64,000 nt of DNA from Burkholderiales bacterium 39-55-53 (GCA_002282445.1 NCJK01000006.1:62001-126000); one strand, 5' to 3'. Numbered from the stretch's first letter, positions 21,996-30,968 are shown. The notes: generated from the sequence alone by a model not told the origin. Translations and numbers: made by a program.

Positions 21996-23276
21996 TCAAG
22001 CCTCAGTGGTGAACACCGTCAACACGCCGGTGTAACCATGCAACTCTTGGTGGGCAATTTCGCCACCGGCAAAGAAGCCCACCAGCGGCACATCGCCCAA
22101 AGCGCGGCGCACGATGTGCATCTCGGCACTCTCGCCACCAAAGTGTGGGCCCCCGCGCCCAGCGCAGCTCACATAAATCGCGCCAGCCATGCGGCGTGCG
22201 GGGTGTGGGTTGATGTTGGTGTCGGCACTCAATGCGCCCGCCAAATCGGCGGTCATTTCTTCGGGCTCTAGGGCCTCGCGAATTTCGGCGCAGATGCGCG
22301 TCAGGTCGGCGCGGGCAGCGGCTGGGTTGCGCTGGCAAAAGGTGAGGCGCATGCCCACCTCGACTGGCTGCGCTACAGCCAATGCTTCACGCGCGGGGTC
22401 GATGCCAATGATGTGGCGCACCAACACCGCTTCATCGAATTCACCCGTGCGCTTGACCGAGGGGTCGTGCTCGGCCGACAAGCCCACCAAGGTGGCGCGC
22501 ACTTTGGCAATGGCGGGCTGCTTATCGGCCAGGCTGATTTTTAAATCGCGCTCCAACACGTGCAGCGCGGGTTCGTGGTCTAAGGTGAGCACCACGTTGT
22601 TGTCAGCGCTGGTGATGGTGTGCGTTTGGGCGATGGGCAAACACCCCTGCGTCACGCGCGACACCATGGCCACGCTGGCGTCAAACGCCACGCCACTCAA
22701 GCCGCCATGAAACACGCCTGCAGCGCGGCCCTGCCCTGCGATGTTGCCGTCGCCACTGAAAGCAAACTGCACCACGTCTGTTCGGCTGGCCGACAAGCCA
22801 CCAAACACATAGCCACTGGCTGTGCGTTGGGCCAACTCGGCAATCAGCTCGGGCACATCTGGGGTTTGCGCATCGGCATGCAACAGCGCCGTGTGCGGCA
22901 CAAAGCTGCTGCCACGTTTCGCGCCCATGCCCGCTTGCGTCAGCGGCGCAACGCCGCTGAACACGCGGTAATGCTCGGGCGAAATGTCGCACAGCATCAC
23001 GCTCAAAGCAGGCTCGTCAAAGTACTCCACGTTATTGGCGGCAATGCCCACACCCACCGTGCCCGTCCAATCTGTGACCTCAGGCAGCTCATCGCTCAGG
23101 TGCAGCAAGATGTCTTGCGCATGCATGGCATAGTGGTCGGTGATGTAAATCAGACCCAGCGTTGGCGCATCGGCGTACTCGGGCAAAGCCATGTGCGCGC
23201 GCAACTGCGCCAGCACCAAGCCTGCGGCCATCTCCCACTGCGGGTGGGTGGCGTGACCGTAGGGGAACAACTTCAT
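21996..23276 (-). CDS. FIST domain signal-transduction protein
   Basis: A 426-residue protein matching the FIST_N plus FIST_C architecture. Examples are the N-terminal TLGLIYITDHYAMHAQDILL and TGTVGVGIAANNVEYFDEPA, and the C-terminal CAGRGGPHFGGESAEMHIVR followed by GFFAGGEIAHQELHGYTGVL. FIST domains are thought to bind small ligands such as amino acids in sensory systems. This stand-alone form carries no output domain. Its start overlaps the stop of the PhaM gene by 4 bases (ATGA), so the two are translated together. Confidence 0.85.
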   Translation of the reverse strand: MKLFPYGHATHPQWEMAAGLVLAQLRAHMALPEYADAPTLGLIYITDHYAMHAQDILLHLSDELPEVTDWTGTVGVGIAANNVEYFDEPALSVMLCDISPEHYRVFSGVAPLTQAGMGAKRGSSFVPHTALLHADAQTPDVPELIAELAQRTASGYVFGGLSASRTDVVQFAFSGDGNIAGQGRAAGVFHGGLSGVAFDASVAMVSRVTQGCLPIAQTHTITSADNNVVLTLDHEPALHVLERDLKISLADKQPAIAKVRATLVGLSAEHDPSVKRTGEFDEAVLVRHIIGIDPAREALAVAQPVEVGMRLTFCQRNPAAARADLTRICAEIREALEPEEMTADLAGALSADTNINPHPARRMAGAIYVSCAGRGGPHFGGESAEMHIVRRALGDVPLVGFFAGGEIAHQELHGYTGVLTVFTTEA

Positions 23277-24055
23277 CGCTTGGATTTAGCTGCGGTTTTA
23301 CGTGGGGCTGTTTTACGCGCCGTTGTCTTGCTTGCTGCAGCTTTGCGAGGGGCGGCTTTGCGTGCAGCTGCTTTTGGCGCAGCTTTAGGTGCAGCTTTTT
23401 TAGCGGCAGGCTTTTGACTCTGCTTGGCCGCATGCGCGGGTGCTTGAGGCTTCGCATGCGCCTTGATATGTGCGTCAGCACGATGCGCCATGTCGTTCAT
23501 GGCATGTGTGGCAATGTGCTGGAACTGGTCCGTCAAAGCGCCCCACCAATGCGATGGGTCCACGCCACCCGCTGCAGCGGCTGCTTTCTTGCCACGGGGC
23601 TTGCTAGCTTTCGGGGCTTGAGGCGCTTCAGGTTCAGCCTCGTGTTCCTCTTCAGCTTCCACCTCTGGCTCGGGCTCAACGTGCGCAGGCTCGGCTTGGG
23701 TGAATGTGTATTTGGGCTTGGCTGGCGCAGCAGCGGCTGCTTCTTGCGGCTTGGCTTTGAGCGACTCGGCCAAGTCGTTGAAGCTCATGTTCATGCCCTT
23801 CAAGGTGTTCAGCGTCATGCGCTGCACTTCGAGGGCTTGAATGGTTGCGCCTACCGCCTTGGTGTTTTGCTCCAGCCAAAACTGCACGGTCTTGAGCTCT
23901 TGGATGCGCTTTTCTAGTTCTTCTGGATCAAGCGTAGGAGCCACCCAGCCCGGAGCGGCTGAACCACCCGATGCGTTCGCGCCAGGCGTGAGATTCTTTA
24001 AAAAGTCAAAGCCCGGAACGAACTTGGTGAAATCAAAACCGGCTGGGTTGGTCAT
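23273..24055 (-). CDS. phaM: PhaM-like polyhydroxyalkanoate granule protein
   Basis: A 260-residue protein with the PhaM signature in its first 100 residues: FTKFVPGFDFLKNLTPG, then a stretch beginning VAPTLDPEELEKRIQELKTV and IQALEVQRMTLNTLKGMNMS. In Ralstonia PhaM activates PHA synthase and tethers granules to the nucleoid. A proline/glutamate-rich linker follows. The C-terminal 60 residues are repeats of the PAKKAA/APRKTA type, like histone H1 tails, which fits DNA binding. It is coupled to the FIST gene downstream. No PHA synthase gene is in this window. Confidence 0.85.
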   Translation of the reverse strand: MTNPAGFDFTKFVPGFDFLKNLTPGANASGGSAAPGWVAPTLDPEELEKRIQELKTVQFWLEQNTKAVGATIQALEVQRMTLNTLKGMNMSFNDLAESLKAKPQEAAAAAPAKPKYTFTQAEPAHVEPEPEVEAEEEHEAEPEAPQAPKASKPRGKKAAAAAGGVDPSHWWGALTDQFQHIATHAMNDMAHRADAHIKAHAKPQAPAHAAKQSQKPAAKKAAPKAAPKAAARKAAPRKAAASKTTARKTAPRKTAAKSKR

Positions 24056-24131
24056 GTCTGTCTCCTGAATGTATAGGTCGCATTAAACCAAACCCCAGCC
24101 AGCGTCTCGCTGACAAAGCGAAACGAGCAGC

Positions 24132-24641
24132 TTAGTGCTTGTGATCGCCGTGGTGGTGGCCACCTGGCATGGGCTCGCCCTGCTTGTGGTGCTGCATCAT
24201 GGGCGCTTGCATACCCACCTGCACTTTGAGCTCGACATTGCTCTTCACGCCTTTGGCGTCTTGGAAGGTCAAGGTCACAGGCACTGTGGTGTCTTTGGCC
24301 AGAGGGGCCTTCAAGTCCATCAACATCACGTGATAGCCGCCGGGCTTGAGCTCGACCGCTTTGCCTGCTGGCAGCTCTAGGCCGTTAGGCAAAGCCGCCA
24401 TTTTCATCACGTCTTTTTCCATTTTCATTTCGTGGATTTCCACCACGCCAGCTGCAGGGCTGCTGCCAGCGATGAGCTTGGCGTTTTCTTTGGCGGTGAT
24501 CTTCATGAATGCGCCCGTGGCCTTTTGGCCTTGCACCGTGGCACGCGCCCAAGCGTCGGTCACGGTCACGTTTTGGGCGTACGCGCTAACGGCACACACG
24601 GTGGTGAGCGCAGCGGCGATGAGGTGTTTAGAAAATTGCAT
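24132..24641 (-). CDS. Periplasmic copper chaperone PCuAC, copy 1
   Basis: A 169-residue exported protein of the PCuAC family, which binds Cu(I) and supplies it to cytochrome oxidase assembly. The signal peptide ends at about AYAQ (residue 23). The copper-binding set is at His70, Met81, His104 and Met106 (VVEIHEMKMEKDVMKM and GGYHVMLMDL). A His/Met-rich tail, MQAPMMQHHKQGEPMPGGHH, continues to HGDHKH and gives a second metal-binding region. Last gene of the seven-gene copper run, 9 bases after the DUF2244 gene. Confidence 0.93.
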   Translation of the reverse strand: MQFSKHLIAAALTTVCAVSAYAQNVTVTDAWARATVQGQKATGAFMKITAKENAKLIAGSSPAAGVVEIHEMKMEKDVMKMAALPNGLELPAGKAVELKPGGYHVMLMDLKAPLAKDTTVPVTLTFQDAKGVKSNVELKVQVGMQAPMMQHHKQGEPMPGGHHHGDHKH

Positions 24642-24650
24642 AAAAGCTCC

Positions 24651-25091
24651 TTAGGTTAAAGATGATCTTAATAGTTGACACAGTGACAACCGTTCTCGGG
24701 GCAGCAGCCACTCGCCAAACTCAACGTGTTTGCCGGACTCTGCCACTCGCACCAGCGAACGTGGCTCATCGGTCATTGATACACGAAACAAACCTCGTGT
24801 GAATTGATGCACTTTGGCTTGCCCGCGACGCTCTTGGTGCACCAGCAAATGGCTGTCATTCAATGTGATGTCATCAAAGTCGCACATCGACTTGGCATGC
24901 AACACAAATGCGCCTAGCAACAGCAACGACTCAAGCAGCGCAAATGGCAAGACCCACGGTGCACCCATGAACCAAAACACCAAACTGATGCAAATGGACA
25001 CGCAGGCGATCAAGCCCAATACCGTCATCATGACCTTGGGGCTGCATGAACAATTAGGGCTAAGGCGAAGGTGAAGTGAACTAGCTGGCAT
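24651..25091 (-). CDS. DUF2244-type membrane protein
   Basis: A small integral membrane protein of about 146 residues. It has two adjacent hydrophobic segments (MMTVLGLIACVSICISLVFW, then WVLPFALLESLLLLGAFVLH) followed by a cytoplasmic domain containing EFGEWLLPRERLSLCQLL, as in DUF2244 proteins. Function unknown; DUF2244 genes often lie near cytochrome oxidase genes. I prefer the ATG at 25091, 8 bases after the mbnH stop. A GTG at 25124 would overlap mbnH by 25 bases. Confidence 0.75.
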   Translation of the reverse strand: MPASSLHLRLSPNCSCSPKVMMTVLGLIACVSICISLVFWFMGAPWVLPFALLESLLLLGAFVLHAKSMCDFDDITLNDSHLLVHQERRGQAKVHQFTRGLFRVSMTDEPRSLVRVAESGKHVEFGEWLLPRERLSLCQLLRSSLT

Positions 25092-25099
25092 ATGGACAT

Positions 25100-26248
25100 T
25101 CAATGACGTATAGGCTTGAGCCACGGGTCTGCGTGCTTGGGGTTGCGCACAAAGCTTTCGTCCGTGAGGCTGTTGAGAAAAGCAACCACATCACTCACCT
25201 CTTGGTTGGTTAATTCAAATCCTGCAATCAATGAACTGCGCATGGGGCTCACACCTTTGGCACTGCTTGCGGCATGACCAGCTACAGCATAGTGATCGCG
25301 AATAACCGCTGTGAGCGTAGGGATTGAACCGTCATGCATGTAAGGAGCCGTCAGCGCCACATTGCGCAAGCTGGGTGTTCGAAACTTGCCTTCGTCATCC
25401 GCGTCCCCCGTGAGCTCGCGAATACCGGGGTTGGCTTTGGGATAAGCCCCTTTGCCATCCACGTTGTAAAGGCCCGTGTTGTGAAAACCTTTTTCGGCAA
25501 AAGGCAACTTGCTGTGCTGAATGTTGTCGGTGAAGTTGAAGCCGCCATGACAGTGGTAACACTCCATCTTTTCGCTAAAGAAAAGTGCTTCGCCGCGTAG
25601 CGCCGATGCTGACATGGCGTTTTTCTGGCCGCCATAGGTGTAGCGGTCATACGGACTGTCAAACGAGAACAAGCTGCGCTCGAAACTGGCAATGGCTCGC
25701 GTGACCGTGGCCAAGCTGTAAAGGACGTCGAGTCCTTGGCGAGCTTCAGCGGGATAGGCCTGAGCAAACAAGCGCTGATAAATCGGATCTGCCTGCAAAC
25801 GTGTAAACATTTCTTTCTCGCGCCCAGCCATTCCCATCTCGACAGGGTGCTCGCCAAACAGGGGGACCAAGGCTTGCACTTCGAGTGCTGTGAGGTTCGG
25901 GTTTGACCATGTCAGCACCGGCAAGTACGCCACATTGGCCAACGCCATGGCGCTACGCGCACCTTTTTGTCCAGTGACGCCCTCGGTCACCGCTAATCCA
26001 TCAGTGAATGCTTTGTCTTGTTGATGGCATGTTGCGCAGGACATGCTTTGGTCGGCTGACAAGCGCTTGTCGTAAAACAAGTGCCTGCCTAGCTCGACCT
26101 TGGCTTCGCTCATGGGGTTATCGGCCGGCACAGTGGGTATGGGCACCCAAGCTGGCAGCTGCCATCTGTAGCGATCCAAAGCGCTGCCTGTGAGCAAACA
26201 CCAACCCACAACCACTGCCAACCAGTAATAAACGCCACGAGCTTTCAT
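25100..26248 (-). CDS. mbnH: MbnH-type di-heme cytochrome c peroxidase homologue
   Basis: A 382-residue periplasmic di-heme protein of the cytochrome c peroxidase/MauG superfamily. Heme motifs are CATCH at residues 71-75 and CYHCH at 230-234, with an N-terminal export segment (YYWLAVVVGWCLLTGSAL). Other family blocks are LGRHLFYDKRLSADQSMSC and GKFRTPSLRNVALTAPYMHD. MbnH proteins use a high-valent di-heme state to oxidise a tryptophan of their partner MbnP to kynurenine. The mbnP gene lies 12 bases upstream, which supports MbnH over a plain peroxidase. Assignment is by motif and context. Confidence 0.88.
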   Translation of the reverse strand: MKARGVYYWLAVVVGWCLLTGSALDRYRWQLPAWVPIPTVPADNPMSEAKVELGRHLFYDKRLSADQSMSCATCHQQDKAFTDGLAVTEGVTGQKGARSAMALANVAYLPVLTWSNPNLTALEVQALVPLFGEHPVEMGMAGREKEMFTRLQADPIYQRLFAQAYPAEARQGLDVLYSLATVTRAIASFERSLFSFDSPYDRYTYGGQKNAMSASALRGEALFFSEKMECYHCHGGFNFTDNIQHSKLPFAEKGFHNTGLYNVDGKGAYPKANPGIRELTGDADDEGKFRTPSLRNVALTAPYMHDGSIPTLTAVIRDHYAVAGHAASSAKGVSPMRSSLIAGFELTNQEVSDVVAFLNSLTDESFVRNPKHADPWLKPIRH

Positions 26249-26260
26249 GAGCAGCTGTAA

Positions 26261-27148
26261 TTAGCGAACGCTCAAAAAGCGTTGAGCTCCGCTTGAGGCA
26301 ACGCCGTCATACCCCAAGCCCAAGCCTCCCATGACTGGAGGGCAATCTGCATCTTTGGGGAAACTCATGCAGCCTGGTGACGTATCTTTGGCGTTGATAT
26401 CCACGTTTGCCTGCGACAGCACAGCGCCCATGTCCGCGACGATTTGACCTTTGGCAAGGTCAAATTTGTCAAAGCGAACTACCACGCGATTTGAGTTTTG
26501 ACAGGCTTGCGGCGCTTGCGTCTTGCTAGCGCTTGCACACACAGTGCTGCCTAGGTGAACCGAGTAACGTGTCACAGGTCCCATGCCATTGGGGGCTGCT
26601 GGCCTTTGTTCGCTCACGCCGCTACTGGCTGTATCAAACTTGATGAACTTGTAGCCGCCTTGCCAGTTCCAGAACATGGCGGTCAAGTTCAACGGTGAGG
26701 GGGCAACTGTGGGGTCTTGATGATTCAAGGCAAAAGGCACACCCACGGTCAACGCCACACCCACGTAGTCGCCAGTTGCAACTTTGCCGCGTACGCTGGT
26801 GTTGGTAGCGGCTGTGCCATTGCGACATGGGCCTGATCCATTTTCAAAATCAATCAAGGCCACGTTTTGGTGTTGCCACACACCATCTTGAGTCAGTTGC
26901 ACAGGCACTGTGCTGCCGTCTTTGCGAACGAGGTTGACTTCGCTCACATAAAAACGGAAATCGCTAGGCGTGATGGTTGAACGTGTTGTGCCCACATTGG
27001 CGTAGTTCTGGCCACACGCAAATGGCTGCCCGTTGATTGCGCCAGCGAATTTGATTTCAACGGGTTGGCTTGATGAAAATGAGTCGAGTGAACTGCAACC
27101 GGCTAACAGAGCGGCAATCGCTATTCCTGAAATGATCTTGATATTCAT
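26261..27148 (-). CDS. mbnP: MbnP-family copper-binding lipoprotein
   Basis: A 295-residue protein with a lipoprotein signal (AALLAGC, Cys18), so it is probably membrane-anchored in the periplasm. The family features are the WxW block MFWNWQGGYKFIKFD (Trp160 and Trp162), an upstream VWQHQNVALIDFE (Trp91), and the cysteines beyond the lipobox at 45, 108, 204, 216, 260 and 269. In characterised MbnP proteins a tryptophan is converted to kynurenine by MbnH and creates a copper site. Which Trp is modified here is not certain. It sits between the ferredoxin gene and mbnH with 12-13 base spacers. Confidence 0.88.
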   Translation of the reverse strand: MNIKIISGIAIAALLAGCSSLDSFSSSQPVEIKFAGAINGQPFACGQNYANVGTTRSTITPSDFRFYVSEVNLVRKDGSTVPVQLTQDGVWQHQNVALIDFENGSGPCRNGTAATNTSVRGKVATGDYVGVALTVGVPFALNHQDPTVAPSPLNLTAMFWNWQGGYKFIKFDTASSGVSEQRPAAPNGMGPVTRYSVHLGSTVCASASKTQAPQACQNSNRVVVRFDKFDLAKGQIVADMGAVLSQANVDINAKDTSPGCMSFPKDADCPPVMGGLGLGYDGVASSGAQRFLSVR

Positions 27149-27161
27149 GAGTTTCTCCTAG

Positions 27162-27521
27162 TTAAGTTGGAATTCGGCAATGCAAATCTGTCTGGGCCAC
27201 ACAACTGCAGGCCAAAAAGTGGGTGCCACGGTTCACATCCACCACGGGCTCTTGCACCCACTTGACGTTGCCGCTCAGCAGCTGCACCTTGCAGCCACCA
27301 CATTCGCCTGCTTGGCACTCTGCATTGGGCAAATGTGCCCACAAGGTGTTGAGCAGCACACCAGGCTCTATGGACAAAGCTTCATGGTCTTCAATCGAAA
27401 TGGTGTTTGGCGCGTTAACTTTGGGCGCTTTGCGGTGGCGTGCTAGCTGCAGCAAACCCCACAAGGTCAGCGCAACGCCTGCCAACAAACTCAGCGCTAA
27501 GAAAGCAATCAAGAAAATCAT
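27162..27521 (-). CDS. Membrane-anchored 2Fe-2S ferredoxin-like protein
   Basis: A 119-residue protein with one N-terminal membrane helix (MIFLIAFLALSLLAGVALTL) followed by the positive stretch ARHRKAPK, which suggests that the rest faces the cytoplasm. The soluble part is a plant-type [2Fe-2S] domain: Cys69-x4-Cys74-x2-Cys77 and a fourth ligand at Cys105 or Cys107 (HFLACSC). I chose the ATG at 27521, which overlaps the PepSY gene stop by 4 bases. It is likely an electron donor to a membrane partner, probably the PepSY protein; that is inference. Confidence 0.82.
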   Translation of the reverse strand: MIFLIAFLALSLLAGVALTLWGLLQLARHRKAPKVNAPNTISIEDHEALSIEPGVLLNTLWAHLPNAECQAGECGGCKVQLLSGNVKWVQEPVVDVNRGTHFLACSCVAQTDLHCRIPT

Positions 27522-28288
27522 GATGTGCTCCCTTGCAACAGCGCAGCACGCTCTTTGGCTTTTTGGCGTTGTTGCTTGACCCACATCCATAAGCCGGTGA
27601 GTGACAACAGCACCAAGGTCCAACCCAACACATTGCTCCAAACTCGCTCACCCAAACCCTTGCCAAAGAAGAATGCGCCAGAGTGCAGCTCGCGCATGAA
27701 CTGGTGCAGCGCCACTTTGGGCTCAGTCAACTCTGGCAGTTTTTTGTTGGCCTGCATCGCGGGTTTGTAGATCTGCCAGTTGTCGCCATCACTGGTCACA
27801 AACGGGCGACCATCAGCCAGCTCGCCACGCCCGCCGGAGATGGCCAACACACGACCATCACTGAGAGTGTTGAGCTGGCGTACCCGACCGCGACGCACGG
27901 CTGTCCACTCGCCATCCTTTTCTACCCATACAGCCATTCGGGTGGCAACCACGGGCATGGCGTGATCTTTGAGAACCGCCAAGCCCACGACTTCTTGTCC
28001 CTCAAAGTTGGCGATCGACTCGACGCCACCTGCATGGATTTTGTTCAAGCCTTGTGCATTCCCCAGCCACACCACATCGCCAGGCCCTTCGGCATACGAC
28101 ATGATGGGCAAGCGATCCGGCGTGGACTCTGCACCCATCCAAGACATGGGCACTTGAATTTGTGTCACACCGCGCATGGCGATCAACACACCACTCACCG
28201 CCACGAGCAGCATGGGAATGGCCACGATGATGGCAACCCACAGATGGAGGCGACGGGCGGTCCAGGGTTTTTTCTTTTCGTTTTTCAT
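27518..28288 (-). CDS. PepSY-associated two-helix membrane protein
   Basis: A 256-residue inner-membrane protein. The first helix is RRLHLWVAIIVAIPMLLVAV (His15 at its cytoplasmic edge). A periplasmic domain of about 170 residues follows, then LHQFMRELHSGAFFFGKGLG (His195, His202) and a last helix VLGWTLVLLSLTGLWMWVK. This His-rich pattern is typical of PepSY_TM reductases, which are thought to bind heme and reduce metals or metal chelates at the inner membrane. The gene is 9 bases after the TonB receptor and overlaps the ferredoxin gene. Reductase function is inferred. Confidence 0.82.
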   Translation of the reverse strand: MKNEKKKPWTARRLHLWVAIIVAIPMLLVAVSGVLIAMRGVTQIQVPMSWMGAESTPDRLPIMSYAEGPGDVVWLGNAQGLNKIHAGGVESIANFEGQEVVGLAVLKDHAMPVVATRMAVWVEKDGEWTAVRRGRVRQLNTLSDGRVLAISGGRGELADGRPFVTSDGDNWQIYKPAMQANKKLPELTEPKVALHQFMRELHSGAFFFGKGLGERVWSNVLGWTLVLLSLTGLWMWVKQQRQKAKERAALLQGSTS

Positions 28289-28297
28289 CTGATGCGC

Positions 28298-30373
28298 TTA
28301 AAAATGGACCATCTGCTCGATGCCCAACACGCGTCCAACATCTTGAATACCAGTGGCCGTCTCAAACTTTTTGTTGGTGAGGTTGCGTACATAAACGCCT
28401 GTACGCATCTTGGTCTTATCAACTTCCCAGTCGTAACTCAAACCTGCATCCAACTTGGTGTAACCACCTGAGTACGCCACCTGCCCAACGGAACCGTTAG
28501 CGGTGCCGATGTATTGGCTGACATATTTAGCCGCCCCAGTCATCGTGTAACGCCCAATTGGCTGGCTAAGCACCAGCTCGCCTAAGTTCTCTGGCGTTTG
28601 CACCGTCAATGATGCGTTGTTCAGCGTGCCATCCAGTTTTGTGAAATGCGTCCAACTTGCGCGGTAATGCCCACCTCCATGCCAGTCGCCCGTAACCGCA
28701 GCTTCTAGACCAGCACGTGTTGTGTCGCTCTGGGAATAGCAAGGCACGTATTTGGTTGCAGTAGGCGATGTCACGCTGGCTGTGCAATTGGCGGTTGGCG
28801 TGGTGTAACCCGCAATCTTTTTCTCATACTGCGCTTCGCGAGAGAAGTAATTCAATGACAACTTGTGCATGGTGTTCAAACGCCCGTCCACGCCCAACTC
28901 CCATTTGGTTTGCGCATCGGCTTGCAAATTCACTCCTGTCGCCGCTTTCATTTCGGCGGTCAAGGGCTGGCTGGCTTGTCCGTAACGCGCCGTCAGCGCC
29001 CAGTCGGGTGTCATTTTGTAACGCGACCCCATGCTCCAGAACAACGCATTAGGTAACTGCACGTTATCAATCTTTGTATTGGCAACACCACTGTTGCCAC
29101 CAACGCCTCCAAACATGTAGTTCAACCCATGCACTTGATTGACATTGTCTTGACGCGCACTCGCATCCAGGCTCAAACGTCCATCCATGAGGTCACGCTC
29201 GGCTTGAACAAACCAACCTTTTGTGACTTCCTCACGACGTATGCCTGGGTAGTAAGCGGGGTTTTGTCCGTTAGGCACCTCCCAGTGACGATAGTCCAAT
29301 CCTGCCGTTAAACGGGCGACATCGAACGACATCACATGCTTAAGGTTGTAATGCGTGGCGTGCGTGATGTTGGGTGTTCTGGCGACGAGCGCCGAGGTAT
29401 CTGTACCGCCGCGCGAATGAACCACTTGCTCAACATCTACCTTTGACAAACTAAACAAGGTGGTGTTTTGCGCATCCCAAGTTTTGTTGCCACTCAATCC
29501 CATGATGGTGGTTTGTGAAGGATCCACAAACCAATCGTTGTTTCCTGCGCTGGTGATATGGCTGTTCGTGTTTGGAATTTGATAGGAACCTTTGTCTTGA
29601 TATGCCATCAAGTCCACATTCCATCCCGCCACATCAACACCACCTTTGAGAAACGCCTTATCCGCATCTCTTCCAACGTTGTAGCTCTTGCCGTTATCCA
29701 GCTTATCGCCGGGATTTCCATTTTCAGAATGGGCTCCAAGAGCCGCGATATAGCCCTTGGTTTCACCATCAAATGTTTTACCCAACCACAAGCTTTGCTC
29801 TCTGCCTTTGTTGGACTCAAATGCAACACGTGCTTGAGCCTCTGTTTTTTGTGGCTTTCGTGTGCGTACAACGATAAAGCCATCGACAGCAGCGCCACCC
29901 GATGGGTTTTCGGTATTGGTCATGGGTCCAAGCGTTAGTGCACTACTCCCTCGAACCACCTTGATTTCTTCAACCGCCGCGAGTGGAACAGCACGCATGA
30001 TGCGTGCCGCCGTTCCTGCGTCTAAGTAAACGCCATCAATCATCCAGCGAAAGTTGCTATCGCCCCGGATGCTGAGGCCGCTAAAACCCATTCGCGAGCT
30101 GCGCGGCGTTGCCACCACACCGCTGGCCATATTGACTGCTTCAAACACATCACTTGCACGAAGCTGCTCTATCTCTTCTCGGGTAATAACCTGGACATGA
30201 CCATTGCTACTAGCTGGTGTCCTAAACGAGTTTTTCACATTGTTGGGCTGCAAGTCTTCACGGTAAGACGAGTCTGTCACGGTAACCGTTGGCAAGCTCA
30301 CAACTGCTTGCCCCATGGCTAGCGCGGGAAAAAGCATGACGATGGCATGCAACGGTTTGAAATGTTTATTCAT
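28298..30373 (-). CDS. TonB-dependent outer-membrane receptor, probably for copper
   Basis: A 691-residue outer-membrane receptor with a signal peptide ending at about AMGQA. The plug domain runs from NGHVQVITREEIEQLRASDV to a segment containing GLSIRGDSNFRWMIDGVYLD, and a 22-strand barrel ends in the aromatic residue of RVLGIEQMVHF. The ATG at 30373 has GAGAA 8 bases upstream; an ATG at 30385 is possible. The substrate is not readable from sequence. The neighbouring MbnP/MbnH, PCuAC and DUF2946 genes argue for copper or a copper chelate. Confidence 0.88.
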   Translation of the reverse strand: MNKHFKPLHAIVMLFPALAMGQAVVSLPTVTVTDSSYREDLQPNNVKNSFRTPASSNGHVQVITREEIEQLRASDVFEAVNMASGVVATPRSSRMGFSGLSIRGDSNFRWMIDGVYLDAGTAARIMRAVPLAAVEEIKVVRGSSALTLGPMTNTENPSGGAAVDGFIVVRTRKPQKTEAQARVAFESNKGREQSLWLGKTFDGETKGYIAALGAHSENGNPGDKLDNGKSYNVGRDADKAFLKGGVDVAGWNVDLMAYQDKGSYQIPNTNSHITSAGNNDWFVDPSQTTIMGLSGNKTWDAQNTTLFSLSKVDVEQVVHSRGGTDTSALVARTPNITHATHYNLKHVMSFDVARLTAGLDYRHWEVPNGQNPAYYPGIRREEVTKGWFVQAERDLMDGRLSLDASARQDNVNQVHGLNYMFGGVGGNSGVANTKIDNVQLPNALFWSMGSRYKMTPDWALTARYGQASQPLTAEMKAATGVNLQADAQTKWELGVDGRLNTMHKLSLNYFSREAQYEKKIAGYTTPTANCTASVTSPTATKYVPCYSQSDTTRAGLEAAVTGDWHGGGHYRASWTHFTKLDGTLNNASLTVQTPENLGELVLSQPIGRYTMTGAAKYVSQYIGTANGSVGQVAYSGGYTKLDAGLSYDWEVDKTKMRTGVYVRNLTNKKFETATGIQDVGRVLGIEQMVHF

Positions 30374-30413
30374 TACTTTTCTCATAACGTTTCTTTGGTG
30401 TTCTTCGTAATTC

Positions 30414-30968
30414 TTAAGCAGCCATCGCCAACCCAGACCAAGCCTCGCGCTTAGCAGGACGCTGATACACACGTGCAGGTAAGAAGGCATTGAGTTCGCG
30501 GCACACGGTTTCGGTGGCCGTATCCAAGATGGAGGCAATCTCTTTGAGGATGGGCAAGTCGCGGCGGTCTAGCTCGCGTTCGCTGCCATCGGTGTTGCGC
30601 GAGAGCAGTTTTAAGAAGTTCGCCAAGCGTTCGTTCACTGGGCCACCGCGCAGCTTCATCATGTCGTGTGTGCGCCGCTGTTGCTGCAAGTAGGCTTTGG
30701 CCACGATGCCAAATCGTGACAGCTCGTGGTTCGCATCGACCAGCTCGGCTTGGCCGGTGGTGACGGCGGTGATGGTGTAGGCGTAAGGTTCGGCACACAG
30801 AGCTTCCACGCCCAGTAAATCGCCGGGTAAGCCCAGTTGCACCAGCGACAAGCCATCCATGCCTTCGCGTTCTATACGAAACAAACCTTCGGTGATGCGC
30901 CACACGGGGCCATATTCGCCAGCGTTAGCCAACACTTGGCCACGCTTGATGGTGTTTAGTTTCTTCAT
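30414..30968 (-). CDS. Crp/Fnr-family transcriptional regulator
   Basis: A 184-residue regulator with an N-terminal cupin-like sensor domain (GEYGPVWRITEGLFRIEREG, LVQLGLPGDLLGVEALCAEP) and a C-terminal winged helix (DLPILKEIASILDTATETVC, then RELNAF). The FNR iron-sulfur cysteines are absent, so it is not an oxygen-sensing FNR. The ATG at 30968 follows a good ribosome-binding site, AGGAG. It lies 40 bases upstream of the TonB receptor gene and probably controls the copper operon; the ligand is unknown. Confidence 0.85.
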   Translation of the reverse strand: MKKLNTIKRGQVLANAGEYGPVWRITEGLFRIEREGMDGLSLVQLGLPGDLLGVEALCAEPYAYTITAVTTGQAELVDANHELSRFGIVAKAYLQQQRRTHDMMKLRGGPVNERLANFLKLLSRNTDGSERELDRRDLPILKEIASILDTATETVCRELNAFLPARVYQRPAKREAWSGLAMAA

